A DNA stretch of 64,000 nt from Cladopsammia gracilis (taxonomy: Eukaryota > Cnidaria > Anthozoa > Scleractinia > Dendrophylliidae), in contig JAJGOT010000170.1 in NCBI GenBank assembly GCA_022457155.1, positions 583,501 to 647,500 on the forward strand, given 5' to 3'. Below the pieces are notes generated by a model that searched no databases, had not been told where the DNA came from, and saw only the letters and a list, made by a program, of their open reading frames with translations. Each line of letters opens with the position of its first letter. The stretch's first letter is position 1. This document shows positions 41,311 to 51,772 of this stretch, piece after piece. The position numbers and the translations under genes are program-made.

Positions 41311-42207
41311 ACACTGCTTTGGCTTCCCAGGCATGCTAAATTATTTTTCTCGTAGTGATATCACGATAATCGCTGGCAGCCGATATGACAGAAGTGAAAT
41401 CCAGTTTGACGACGTGTTGATTTTCTAACAAAAGCTACAGTCAACCAGTGAGCATAATGAAGATCAGTGGTCTGATTAAAGCATACTCTTGAAGTCTTCA
41501 GAGTCCTAGGCTGTAATTCTTTCGAACTGTGTTGCTAGATTCGTACGGGAGTCCAACACTTTCGTCAATTTTCGATGTTATTCTTCACTTTTATTGATCC
41601 ACAATATTAAATGTTCGTTTAGTGTTACGAAGCGCTTCTGGTAAGCGATGTTGATTGGCTCAGACTCTGCAGTATACTACGCGAGCGACTCATTTCGTGA
41701 CACTTAGAAATTTTTCTAATCACAAACGAGCGGATCCGTACGGATAGTTCGCAGTTGTTTCGCAGAAAGTAGTCCTATTTTGTCTTCGCTGTTACTGTTG
41801 TTGAATTGAGAAATCGGGAGCAAACTGCAGTGGACATCACAGTGGATTTTGTTTATTACAATAACATGTAATAAACAGAAAAATCTTAAGATCATCTTTT
41901 CTGTTCGCCAGACTGCGTGTCGCCAGATATTTATATAAAAGAAGACAAAGAATAAGCGTTTGGCGACAAGTGACTATTACGGCGCGAGCCCATAAAAGGT
42001 AAGGACACGCCCCCTTTGAAACACTTTGTTGGAGATCTGATCGTAACGGTCGGGCAGTAGAAGGGGAGAGCTGGAGGTGCTCACTAATAAAAATCCTTTC
42101 TCGCCAGCTCTCGGAATAAAATTTCTCGCCATTGAACTTGCCGAGTCAAACTTGCGGGAATCTCTTAACGCGCTAAAATAAGACCTTCGCCAATGAAAAC
42201 AGGCTAG
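41311..42207. other. no recognised gene
   Basis: No frame or repeat assigned. The stretch ends with GGCTAGTTCTAAAATAGGGA, which is the fixed junction of the following minisatellite family. Confidence 0.35.
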
Positions 42208-42415
42208 TTCTAAAATAGGGAACGGGGAATCGGAGAACGGGGAACGGGGAACGGGGAATCTCTAAAACGGGGAATCTCTAAAATGGGGAATCTCTAAAAT
42301 AGGGAATCTCTAAAATAGGGAATCTCTAAAATGGGGAATCTCTAAAATGGGGAATCTCTAGAATGGGGAATCTCTAAAATGGGAATCTCTAAAATGGGGT
42401 CTAGTTTCCTTTTTA
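42208..42415 (+). repeat. 16-bp minisatellite GGGGAATCTCTAAAAT, copy 1
   Basis: It starts at GGCTAGTTCTAAAATAGGGA with GGGAACG repeats. Then come about ten GGGGAATCTCTAAAAT units and the exit GGGTCTAGTTTC...CTTTTTATCGCCAGTAAG. The same entry and exit sequences are at 47140-47360. Confidence 0.9.
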
Positions 42416-42545
42416 TCGCCAGTAAGCCTCCCGTGATTTGATTAATATATCAGTTGCTTTTCAAATGATCGATATTCATTTATTGAACATGCCGGGCTTT
42501 ATAGCCAAGTTCAATGTGGAGACAGTGGTTAAACAGGGACGGGTT

Positions 42546-42755
42546 TAGACTGCGAGCAGTCTCTCTTTTTCCGATAAAGTCAGTAGGGACGAACGCGAAA
42601 AGTGAATTAGCGCGAAGTAGCGCGGGCGCCAGCCCGCGCTACTCACGGCTCGCGGTTTCGCCGCTTGCAGCTCGCAGCTCGCACATCGCGCTAATTCGCT
42701 TTTCGCGTTCGTCCCTACTGACATTCGCGGAAAAAGAGAGACTGCTCGCAGTCTA
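42546..42755. mobile_element. 210-bp palindromic MITE
   Basis: The ends TAGACTGCGAGCAGTCTC / GAGACTGCTCGCAGTCTA are perfect inverses and are themselves nearly palindromic. The arms continue through GTCAGTAGGGACGAACGCGA. The two mirrored frames of 75-80 codons here result from the palindrome. Confidence 0.9.
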
Positions 42756-42868
42756 GGACAGCATCTTCTCAACTTGAAGATATCGTGGGTGACGGCGGAG
42801 CACCTCCTTTCTGATCTTGTTCAACCAACTAAAATCAAGATGGGAGGATATACCTTTCTTGCAGGGTC

Positions 42869-42910
42869 TGGAGGAGGGGGGGGGGGGGGGGGGGGGGGTG
42901 GGGGGGGAGG
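42869..42910. repeat. long G-tract
   Basis: About 35 G residues nearly uninterrupted. Possible quadruplex and a likely assembly-length error site. Confidence 0.95.
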
Positions 42911-43420
42911 AAGAGATCTGGATCCCGAATCCCGGCTACTTTTTCGTAAATTTCCGAATCACGTAGCTTGTTTTGTCATTTTCCGAATCACGTACTCTGG
43001 GAAAGTATTTTAAAGTGTTAATGGTTAACTATTGTAGTCAGGAAATTATAGAAATACCACAGAATTGAAAGCTTTTCAAGTAAACAAACTCTGGACATTC
43101 GCATAGACATTCACGGTTTATATTTTATTACCGCTATAAAAGTCAAACCAGAATTCGGTTTATCCGTCGTTTTTCCCAACCAGTGAGACCTATAAAACAT
43201 GACAAAAATGTGAGCGTGAATTGATACAGAATAAAATATTTCATTTTCACGGAATTTTGTAGATGGAAATCACGAATCACGGCCACAGATAAAGCAAATC
43301 CCGCGTCGATATAGTATTTCCGAAGCACGGCTGGATTTATTTTGTATTCCTGAATCACGTACTCTATTTCGGCTAAATCCGGATCACGCAGAACCCTTTC
43401 CAGACCTCGTTCTCGTCCTT
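42911..43420. repeat. cluster of degenerate CCGAATCACGTA motifs
   Basis: Variants of TTCCGAATCACGTA recur irregularly at about 42926, 42952, 42983, 43270, 43318, 43348 and 43378. The 153-codon minus frame 43143-43604 crosses them and is probably fortuitous. Confidence 0.6.
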
Positions 43421-44066
43421 CATGTTTTGGATGAGAAGCGCTTAATGTCGTAGTCGCGGATGCAGGTAAAAGTCGTGGGTAGCAACAAATTACCAAAAAT
43501 AACAATACAATACCAAAAATAAATAAATAAATAAATAAATAAACAGCGAATTTATATGTCTTACAAAGTAGGTTTATAAGTTTGGCGTCCACGGATATGA
43601 TCATACTGTAATACCGTGGGCTCTCGCGTGGCGGACTGACTCAAAGACCCTTATCTTGCACTAAAACAAAACGTTTTACGCGTCTAGCCTCGCAGCGAAA
43701 AACTTGAGGACGAGTTTAGACCCTGGTACTCAACATGGCCGCCGCGTGAGAAAGGTCTATTTTAAAATATGGAGTAAATTGGCTTTTCAAAACATGAACT
43801 GGATTTGTAAAATCGCAATCCTATAAATAGCCTCTTCTGTGTCTTCAACCTGTTACTTGAACCACCGTTTTTAACAACGTCCGCATAACTAGGCCCTGGC
43901 TCAGGTACAAAAAAGGATCGAATGAAATGAAACCAGAAAATGTTCTTCGTACTGTCACTCCGTGAAAATTCAAAACTATAAATGCAAGTTTAACACATGT
44001 GCACGCTTACTATTACTGTGGCACCCTCTTTCTCTTTTGACCTTGGCGCTGATCAAGCCAATACCC
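43421..44066. other. no recognised gene; (AAAT)n at 43517-43540
   Basis: Short tetranucleotide run; otherwise nothing supportable. Confidence 0.4.
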
Positions 44067-44366
44067 TGGGGCGTCTGTAAAACCGGAATCGACCCGGAAC
44101 ACCCCGGAACAGCCCGGAACCTACCTGGAACACCCCGGAACACCCCCGGAACACCACCGGAACACCCCGGAGCACCCCCGGAACACCACCGGAACACCCC
44201 GGAGCACCCCCGGAACACCGTCGGAACCTCACTGGAACACCCTGGAACACACTAAAAATGAAAATAAATCAAAGGCTCCTTTGAAAAATATTCTACACAC
44301 CAATGGACCCACTCCTCTCCTAGGCGTTTTGCTCCACGGACCCCCCGAACCCACTGCGTCCAATAA

Positions 44367-44585
44367 GGGATGGGCCATTTAATTTTTGTGGCGGGGGGGG
44401 GGGGGGGGGGGGCAATTTCTTCTGAGTATATATATATTTTTTTCAGCATCACTATTTGCAAGAATTTTTTTACGTGCTTTCTTGTGCGATTTTTTTTCTC
44501 TCTTAAATTTCTTCTTCAGGATTTTTTTGGGTAATCTCCCCCCCCCCCCCCCCCCCCCCCCCACAAAAATGAAATGCTCCGTCCC
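44367..44585. mobile_element. Harbinger-like MITE with G-tract ends, nested in foldback arm
   Basis: GGGATGGGCCATTTAATTTT begins it and its complement ends GCTCCGTCCC. TAA flanks both ends (44364-44366, 44586-44588). G-tracts of about 20 lie just inside both termini. Confidence 0.85.
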
Positions 44586-44978
44586 TAATAAATGGAATAA
44601 AAGTAAAATTTGCAAAGGACCGCAAACGATAATGCTGCTAACGGTTGAGCTAACGGTATGCATAAATCTGCAAGAGACCTAATCAGCCAAGAACATTAAT
44701 AAACATACAATAAACTGCAAGGGCCCTTCCAATAAATGACTTTTATTGGGGATTCACATCACCTCACATTTTAAGATTGGACCGTAAAACTTATGCGACA
44801 AAAATTGTAGTCTCCGCAGCGGTTGTTTGTGTCGTCACGCAACTCTCCTGATCCTGCACAAATAACGGCTGCGCAGGATACTAAGTGAACCCTGGACGAT
44901 GCGTTAAAAAACACTGGGATTTGTGTCTGTTCTTTTTAACGAATTACGTTTTCGAAAATCTGGGAATTCCAAAAAGTA

Positions 44979-45002
44979 TCAAAGGCTCCTATGAGCCAAC
45001 CC
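44979..45002 (+). repeat. stem-loop motif in foldback loop
   Basis: CAAAGGCTCCTATGAGCCAA followed by CCCGTGAAT has a 5-bp stem GGCTC/GAGCC and 4-nt loop. It resembles 61817-61840 and, loosely, a histone-type 3' stem-loop. Confidence 0.5.
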
Positions 45003-46086
45003 GTGAATAAGAAATGCTAACGCGTAACGCAATGTTGCGGTAAGTTTTCACACACTGACTCAGTTCAATATTTTTTTAAAATTAAAATTAAAGAAAAGTA
45101 TGGAAAAATCTCAAAAAAAAAGATATTGCACAGCCTCAAGACGGAAAAAAGTTACTGTGCACCGCTTCAAGTCGCAGAAGCAACTGTGCTCACTTTTCAG
45201 GCGAAACCTCTCGCCAGAGGTCCATTTTGGAATTTTCATTTTTTCGAAAACATAAATCGTTGATAAAATCCAGACACAAGCCCCAGTGTTTTTTTTTTTC
45301 TACTGTCTCTTACGCAGCCGTTTTTTGTAGTATAGAAGCAAAGACTGGCCAAACCAGCTTTCTTCAGGTACAACGAAGAAGAAGAAGGCTGGCTTGGGCA
45401 GCCGAAATATAGTACGTCTCTAAATTTCTACCTACGTTGTATCGGTCTTTGCTTTTACATGTATACTATATTTTCACTTGTTAAACCGACCAGATCACTA
45501 GAGGATTATCGTCCATCGTTACTTGCTTGAATTTCTCGTTTTTTTTGTGCAGGAGAGCGTTGCGTGACAACACAAATAAAGGCCGCGTACTACGGTTCGC
45601 GAAAAGAACATTTTGTCGCATAAGTTTCACCGGCCAATTTTGCATGGTTTCTTAAAATGTGAGGTCAAACGAATTCCGAATAAAAGTCGTTTATTGGGGC
45701 GGGAGTTGGACGCAGTGGGTTGGGGGTCCATGGAGCAAAACGCCTAGGAGAGGGGAGGGTCCAAAGGTGTGCAGATTCTTTTTCAAAGGAGCCTTTAATT
45801 TATTTTTATTTTTAGTGGGTTCCAGGGTGTTCCGGTTAGGTTCCGACGGTGTTCTGGAATGTTCCGGGATGTTCCGGTGGTATTCCTGGGGTGTTCTGGG
45901 GTGTTCCGGGGTGTGCCGGGTGTCTTCCGGGGTGTTCCGTGTGTGTTCCGGGGTGTTCCGGGTCGATTCCCGGTTTTACAGACACCCATGCGAAAAATTC
46001 GACTTCCTAGGATAACAAATTCCTTCGTGCGACCGCGCCGAAAGTGATCGGGCACGTGCGATGAATGTTCACTATCGAATCATAAG

Positions 46087-46359
46087 TTGGTTTTCATATG
46101 TCGGGAGAATCCCAGACGATCGGGGATTTCGCTACTTCCTGACCGTCCCAGATTTTGCCGACTTATGAAAACATGAAATAGTAGACGTCCCCGATCATCT
46201 GGGATGGTCGGGGTCAAATCAGGAGCGTTTCTATTTTCCAGACGCGTCCCAGATTTCAGCGATGGTCGGCGATGTTCCCGACATATCGGCAAAATCTGGG
46301 ACGGTCGGGAACAGCAAAATCCCCGATCGTCCGGGATTTTCCCGACATATGAAAACCAA
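46087..46359. mobile_element. 273-bp MITE, TTGGTTTTCATATGTCGGGA ends
   Basis: The inverted ends are TTGGTTTTCATATGTCGGGA and TCCCGACATATGAAAACCAA in sense (TTTTCCCGACATATGAAAAC). The interior has several copies of GATCGGGGAT, CCGTCCCAGATTTT and their inverses. The paralogous stretch 48160-48300 lacks it. Confidence 0.8.
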
Positions 46360-46394
46360 TCTTTAAGTAGACCCGAAACTATAGTGAAGTTTTG

Positions 46395-46640
46395 TGGAAG
46401 AACAAAATACAGTCAAACCTGTATTGTCGATATCCCAAAATTTAATTTTTTATTCCCATACTTACTGTAAAAACTGCCTCTTTTAAGCGAACATCTCAAC
46501 ACACTTTTTTTAATACATTGAATAAATTGTCATTTCACAATGTTAAAAACCTGTACTAAACGAACACTTACAATGAAACTCTTCCCACTGTAAATGAAAT
46601 CCGATTTTCCTTTGTTCAATTTGACAGAAAGCAGAGTGAT
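46395..46640. mobile_element. pogo/Tigger-like terminal sequence, copy 1
   Basis: ATACAGTCAAACCTGTATTG, CTCTTTTAAGCGAACATCTC and CTGTACTAAACGAACACTTAC are typical of a TIR-proximal pogo/Tigger-like sequence. It is paralogous to 48285-48790 without the MITE there. Confidence 0.5.
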
Positions 46641-46900
46641 TTTTTTTTTGGATATTTTTTTTTTACTTGTGTGACGGTTTCGCAATCGAGACCGGATATT
46701 TACACATTGTCAAACTTATGATGAACCAGACACTAAGTGTCACAGCATGATTTGCCACACAATATCAAACAAAACACGGTTTGCAGCCATCTTGAATTTC
46801 AGTCAGAGTTTTCTGAGCGAAATGTTTATCGTAAGCGGACAGCTTTACTTACAGCCGCCTTCACCAGCTCCTGCCTTCACAAAACTCTTGTATCATGCTT
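46641..46900. repeat. block paralogous to 54690-55285
   Basis: GTGACGGTTTCGCAATCGAG, ACCGGATATTTACAC and TAGCCATCTTGAATTTCAGT-like blocks recur at 54725 onward, where a G-tract MITE and a LINE tail interrupt them. Confidence 0.65.
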
Positions 46901-46903
46901 TTA

Positions 46904-47085
46904 AGATTCCCTATTTTAGAGATTCCCCATTTTAGAGATTCCCCATTTTAGAGATTCCCTATTTTAGAGATTTCCCATTTTAGAGATTCCTCATTTTAGA
47001 GATTCCCCGTTCCCCGTTCCCCGTTCCCCGTTCCCCGTTCCCCGTTCCCCGTTCCCGATTCCCCGTTCCCTATTTTAGAACTAGC
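46904..47085 (-). repeat. 16-bp minisatellite, copy 2 (inverted)
   Basis: ATTTTAGAGATTCCCC units and GTTCCCC runs end at CTATTTTAGAACTAGCC. It faces copy 3 across a 60-bp spacer, giving a long imperfect palindrome. Confidence 0.9.
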
Positions 47086-47137
47086 CAATGAAAACATTCG
47101 CCTTTCTTTGGGATTTTTGATTGACATGCTGAACACG

Positions 47138-47360
47138 GCTAGTTCTAAAATATGGAACGGGGAATCGGGGAATCGGGGAACGGGGAACGGGGAATCGGAG
47201 AATCGGGGAACGGGGAACGGGGAACGGGGAATCTCTAAAATGGGGAATCTCTAAAATGGGGAATCTCTAAAATAGGGAATCTCTAAAATGGGGAATCTCT
47301 AAAATGGGGAATCTCTAAAATAGGGTCTAGTTTCACTTTTATCGCCAGTAAGTCTCCCTC
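47138..47360 (+). repeat. 16-bp minisatellite, copy 3
   Basis: GGCTAGTTCTAAAATATGGA entry, GGGAACG runs, GGGGAATCTCTAAAAT units and GGGTCTAGTTTC exit, as in copy 1. Confidence 0.9.
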
Positions 47361-48159
47361 ACATCTTCATTTGAACATTAACATTCTTTCTTACACTCAT
47401 TGACTTTTTTTGGAACATTATAAGGAGTTTCGCTAGGTCTATAGTCAAATCCTTCTGTGTGTAGTTTAAAATCAGTTTTATAGCGGTCAGTTAATTAGAT
47501 TTGAGTCATGTCATCAACGACCACACCTATAATGCATCCACCTTCCTGACATTTTCCGGTGTTTGCCTAAGAGAGGTAAGGCGGTATGAACCACAGAAAC
47601 TCTCAAAGGCTGAAACTCTTAAATTGAACCAAGACGTAAAAAAGCCAGTGATTATTCGTACTACTCACAAGTTCACCTGTTTTATTCATAATCGTTGAAG
47701 CATGCCTTAACACGTTATTATCAAACACAGCCAACAAGTATACAAGCTTCTAATCAAATGAACCATGCACAATTTTATTTTTTCTTATTTCTAACATGAA
47801 AACTCGAGATCACCAAAAACTAAACATGACTGCGAACAGTTTCCCCTTTCTTCCTAAGAAACGTGGGGAGAGCGGAAAGGTATTAATTATGCAAACCAAG
47901 GTCAGCGCTTCCGCGCGACACATCTATTTGCCATTTTCTTGCGCCATAGAAAAACTTGAAGAACAAAACATCAAAGTACCCATGTGAAAAGGACTTGCTG
48001 GACTTTATAAAAGATATTTTGAACGCCATGGTCAAAAGACTATAACATGGCTACTATAAACATTTGCACGTGGAGGCTAGAAGCACATGGCAGATAAGCG
48101 AGAAAATCACCACACGTATTAAAATCACTACCGCTTGGGCTGCCTGTGGTACCGTGTGA
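47361..48159. other. no recognised gene
   Basis: Two frames of about 65 codons (47501-47698, 47796-47987) are unrecognised and unsupported. Confidence 0.35.
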
Positions 48160-48790
48160 AAAATTCGTCTTCCTGGGATAACAAATTCCTTCGTGCAACC
48201 GCGCCGAAAGTGAGCACGAACGACGAATGTGAGCACTTCTTTTTTAAGTACACCAGAAACTAGTGAAGTTTTGTGGAAGAAAAAAAATACAGTCAAACCT
48301 GTATTGTCGATGTCCCAAAAATTTGTTCCCATGTTTACTGTAAAAACTGCCTCTTTTAAGCGAACACCTCAATAAAGCGGACATTGAATGAATAGTCATT
48401 TGTCATACTAAGGGATGGACCATTAGAAAAGTGATGGGGGGGTGGGAACTTTGGGAGAGGCAAGAAATTTTTTTTTTGTCCACCTAAGATGGAAATCTTT
48501 TTTTTTTTTTCACTCGATGGCTGGAATATTTTTTTTTTAATAGTTTATTTTTTAATTGTCCTTGGGCAAATTTTTTTTTTTTGCGATAATGCGTGGGAAT
48601 ATTTTTTTTTTCTTAATAATTTACTGGGGAATTTTTTTTTTTTTGCTTTTGCCCCATCCCCCCCCCCCCCCATCACTTTTCTAATGGTCCATCCCTAACC
48701 GAACACTTACAATGGAACTCTTGTCACTGAAAATGAAACCCGAGTTTCCTTTGTTCAATTTGACATGTGTTATCCTTATTAGAGTGAAAA
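48160..48790. mobile_element. paralogue of 45990-46640 (pogo/Tigger-like, copy 2)
   Basis: GAAAAATTCGTCTTCCTGGG, CTTCGTGCAACCGCGCCGAAAG and ATACAGTCAAACCTGTATTG match 45990-46440 in order, without the 273-bp MITE. The matching sequence resumes after the Harbinger-like MITE at CGAACACTTACAATGGAACT. Confidence 0.7.
48412..48695. mobile_element. Harbinger-like MITE with G-tract ends, copy 2
   Basis: It has the same family as 31449-31762, in opposite orientation. TAA flanks both ends (48409-48411, 48696-48698). The paralogous site at 46557-46559 (ACTAAACGAACAC) has one TAA and no insert, which confirms the target duplication. Confidence 0.92.
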
Positions 48791-49027
48791 GCAAGGAAAA
48801 AGACGTTTTGCGGCGGCTCATTGTAGCAATTCAGAATCAATGCGAAAAATGATAGTACGATTCAGTTGGAAGGGGGACAGAGATGTTCTCATGTTATCAC
48901 AGTATCATCATCAAGGAACCTGCATATCTCAGTGTATTGAGCGAACGCCCTATTCGGACTGCAAAGCACAGAGGAACGATGGATAAATACCGTCACGCAG
49001 ACTATGTAGTGACAAAAAGCATTTAAA
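48791..49027. other. no recognised feature
   Basis: Short unassigned stretch between repeats. Confidence 0.4.
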
Positions 49028-49454
49028 CTAGAAATACGTGTCTCGCAGAACCTCGCGAAGCTCGGGGGAGGATGCACTGCAACATTTTAGCGCTGTGGGC
49101 CTTTTTGAAGTTTGTGAGTGCTATCTCCCAAAAATTAACCTGTTCCCTTTACATACTTCTGTAGCTGTTGTTCTATGTACTGTGTATCAAATAATTGCTA
49201 ATTCAATTCACTATTCGCTTGAATGGTTGAGATTGCAGGAGTTAATAGGATACAGGTCATGAGAATTACGAAATTGATTACAAAAGTTAAACATGAATAT
49301 TCAAGTTGAAGCAAAATATTCTTTGCAAATATCATAAGCAATGTATGCGAGAAAATCAATAATGATCAATTTACAGCATGTACTAAGAGCTACTAAGACA
49401 ATAGTTTCCGGTGTTTGAGTACTAATTTTTTATATTGAAAAATATCCTCTTATG
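49028..49454 (+). repeat. 427-bp tandem duplication, unit 1
   Basis: It starts CTAGAAATACGTGTCTCGCA and is effectively identical to the next 427 bp. A single copy occurs at 37472-37896. Confidence 0.95.
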
Positions 49455-50344
49455 CTAGAAATACGTGTCTCGCAGAACCTCGCGAAGCTCGGGGGAGGAT
49501 GCACTGCAACATTTTAGCGCTGTGGGCCTTTTTGAAGTTTGTGAGTGCTATCTCCCAAAAATTAACCTGTTCCCTTTACATACTTCTGTAGCTGTTGTTC
49601 TATGTACTGTGTATCAAATAATTGCTAATTCAATTCACTATTCGCTTGAATGGTTGAGATTGCAGGAGTTAATAGGATACAGGTCATGAGAATTACGAAA
49701 TTGATTACAAAAGTTAAACATGAATATTCAAGTTGAAGCAAAATATTCTTTGCAAATATCATAAGCAATGTATGCGAGAAAATCAATAATGATCAATTTA
49801 CAGCATGTACTAAGAGCTACTAAGACAATAGTTTCCGGTGTTTGAGTACTAATTTTTTATATTGAAAAATATCCTCTTATGATCTGCGTGTCAGTTCATC
49901 AGCTACTTGAAATCTTTTTTTTTTGAAAAAGGTAGATTAAAGAATAATTTATGGAGGGTTGTATATAAGCTTAAGATTGCTTGCCTTTAAATGTAGGTTG
50001 TTTCAATTGAAGAGCATTAAAGAGCGGATTAAAGTGCGGTGATTTGAGCTAGATTTCTAGCTTAATCGTTCTTCTTCTTTGAGCCTTTCCTGTAATCAGT
50101 GTTTGCTCTCGTTGCGTCTATAAACAGAATTCAGAATTCTAATGGAGGCATTTGGTCAGGCTGTTCGAAGTTTTTGTAATCGATGCTGTCGTTGTTTCTT
50201 CGTTGCTTGATCGCGTTGAATTTCAAGTCGCCGTTCTCGCTCCAGCGGAGTTTCGGTGGTTGATCTTCTCGAGAAAGGATTTCAAGCCACTTGTTCAATC
50301 CAGCGTTGTTGTATTTGCTGTTCTTTCTCATTTGCATCAGAAAT

Positions 50345-51545
50345 CATCTGTAAATATCAATCAGGTTTTCGTACTATTCACTCAACTGTCACGGCTCTCC
50401 TTGAAGCCACTGACGCTTGGGCGTATAATATCGATCGTGGTAAAGTCAATGCCGTTGTTTTCTTAGATCTAAAAAAGGCTTTTGACACAGTTGACCACGG
50501 GCTACTTTTATCAAAATTAAGCAATTATGGCATATATGGTAATGCACATCGATGGTTTAAGTCATATTTAGAGAATCGTACCCAAATGTGCTCTATTAAC
50601 GGATCGCTCTCAAAAAGTTGTCTTTTAAGTTGTGGTGTTCCCCAGGGGACGATCCTAGGACCACTACTATTTCTGTTATATATTAACGATCTTCCAAATT
50701 GTCTCTTAAACTGCGAGCCGAGGATGTATGCTGACGATACCCACCTTACTTACGCAAGTAATAATGCAGACGACATCCAATTATATCTAAACCAAGATTT
50801 AGAAAACGTTTACAATTGGCTGAAAGCAAACAAACTCACTCTAAATATGACTAAAACTGAATTTATGCTTATCGGATCTAGACAGAGGCTAAGTACTCTC
50901 ACGGATTCCCCAACACTTGCAATTAAAGATCGTCAAGTTAACCGGGTCACTACCACAAAATCACTTGGGGTGACCATTGATGACAAACTTGGCTGGAGTG
51001 ACCACATCGAGAAAGTCACAAAGAAAGTCGCTTCTGGTATTGGGGCCATGAAACGAATTAGGCACCTCGTTCCTCAAGCGACCTTATACTTAATTTATCA
51101 AGCATTGATACAGCCACACTTCGACTACTGCAACATTGTTTGGGGAAACTGTGGGATAACTCTGCAGAATAAACTACAAAAGCTACAAAACAGAGCAGCT
51201 CGTGTTTTGACCTATTCAAACTATGACGTAGATGCTGGTAACCTATTAGAACTCCTAGGATGGAAAAATCTTGCCTGCCAGCAACAAATTCAAAGAGCTA
51301 CGATGGTTTATAGGTCTCTACACGGGTTGGCTCCAAACTATCTAAGTTCTAAATTTGAGAAGCGAGAAATTAGTTACAACCTAAGGGACTCTGAGGATAA
51401 ACTTAATGTTCCATTGCCGCGCACAAACTATTATAAAAATAGTTTCAGTTATAGTGGCGCCATGCTCTGGAACAGCCTTTCTCATAATGTAAGGAAAGCT
51501 GAGTCCCTTGGGCAATTTAAACGACTTCTCAAAGAGGAACTATAA
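50345..51545 (+). CDS. LINE reverse transcriptase, C-terminal two-thirds, intact frame
   Basis: The domain copies LINE RNA into DNA at the nicked target. The open frame begins at ATG 50256, which lies in flanking DNA, so the first 30 residues are not LINE-derived. Numbering from that ATG, palm motif A FLDLKKAFDTVDH is at 69-81 with the catalytic Asp. GVPQGTILGPLLF is at 127-139 and YADD at 158-161. A thumb and the C-terminal IQPHFDYCNIVWGN, KLQKLQNRAARVLT and LWNSLSHNVRKAESLGQFKR blocks follow, ending at TAA 51543. No frameshift or stop occurs in 400 codons, which suggests a young insertion. The endonuclease domain and ORF1 are absent. Confidence 0.9.
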
Positions 51546-51709
51546 GGCACGGCATTCGTGGAAAGCAGCTTTTTATTATTTAATTAAATTCTTCATATAT
51601 AGACATTTTTTAATATTAGTTTATTGCTTTGTGTTAAGTATTATAATGATTTTTAGCTGACGAATTTTTACCGTGTTTAAATAAAGATTATCTATCTATC
51701 TATCTATCT
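50345..51709 (+). mobile_element. 5'-truncated CR1/L2-like LINE with target duplication
   Basis: It carries the last ~400 codons of the reverse transcriptase ORF, a short 3' UTR with TTTAAATAAAGATTA, and a (TCTA)n tail of about five units. AAAT flanks both ends (50341-50344, 51710-51713). The paralogous empty site at 38361 has one AAAT. Short tandem tails and 5' truncation are typical of CR1/L2-type LINEs; clade placement is inference. Confidence 0.9.
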
Positions 51710-51734
51710 AAATTGGTCGTGTTTCACCGAGAGC

Positions 51735-51772
51735 GGGGGGGGGGGGGGTACGGGGGGGGGGGGAGGGTTGGA
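51735..51772. repeat. G-tract
   Basis: Two long G runs separated by TAC; the paralogous site near 38388 has a shorter run. Confidence 0.95.

Larger units (their letters stand above)
44067..45988. mobile_element. 1.9-kb foldback element with minisatellite arms
   Basis: The outer ends GGGCGTCTGTAAAACCGG and CCGGTTTTACAGACACCC are inverted. They lead into arrays of CCCGGAACACC-type 10-11-bp units (44085-44250; inverse at 45815-45970). Pairing continues inward: GCAAAACGCCTAGGAGAG, CTTATGCGACAAAA and ACACTGGGATTTGTGTCTG on the left are matched inverted at 45745, 45615 and 45275. The arms are about 0.8 kb with a loop near 44980-45225. The right arm lacks the MITE at 44367. Terminal inverted repeats built from tandem repeats define foldback elements. 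No ORF is present. Confidence 0.75.

Noticed and set aside
42514..42772. Two mirrored frames of 80 and 75 codons with the same sequence
   Set aside because: They are the two strands of a perfect palindromic MITE.
43143..43604. 153-codon minus frame with a hydrophobic start
   Set aside because: It crosses the (AAAT)n microsatellite and the CCGAATCACGTA cluster, and no family is recognised.
44379..44682. Frames rich in Gly or Pro runs
   Set aside because: They translate the G- and C-tracts of a MITE. The same applies to frames at 31345-31599, 48489-48698 and 54855-55133.
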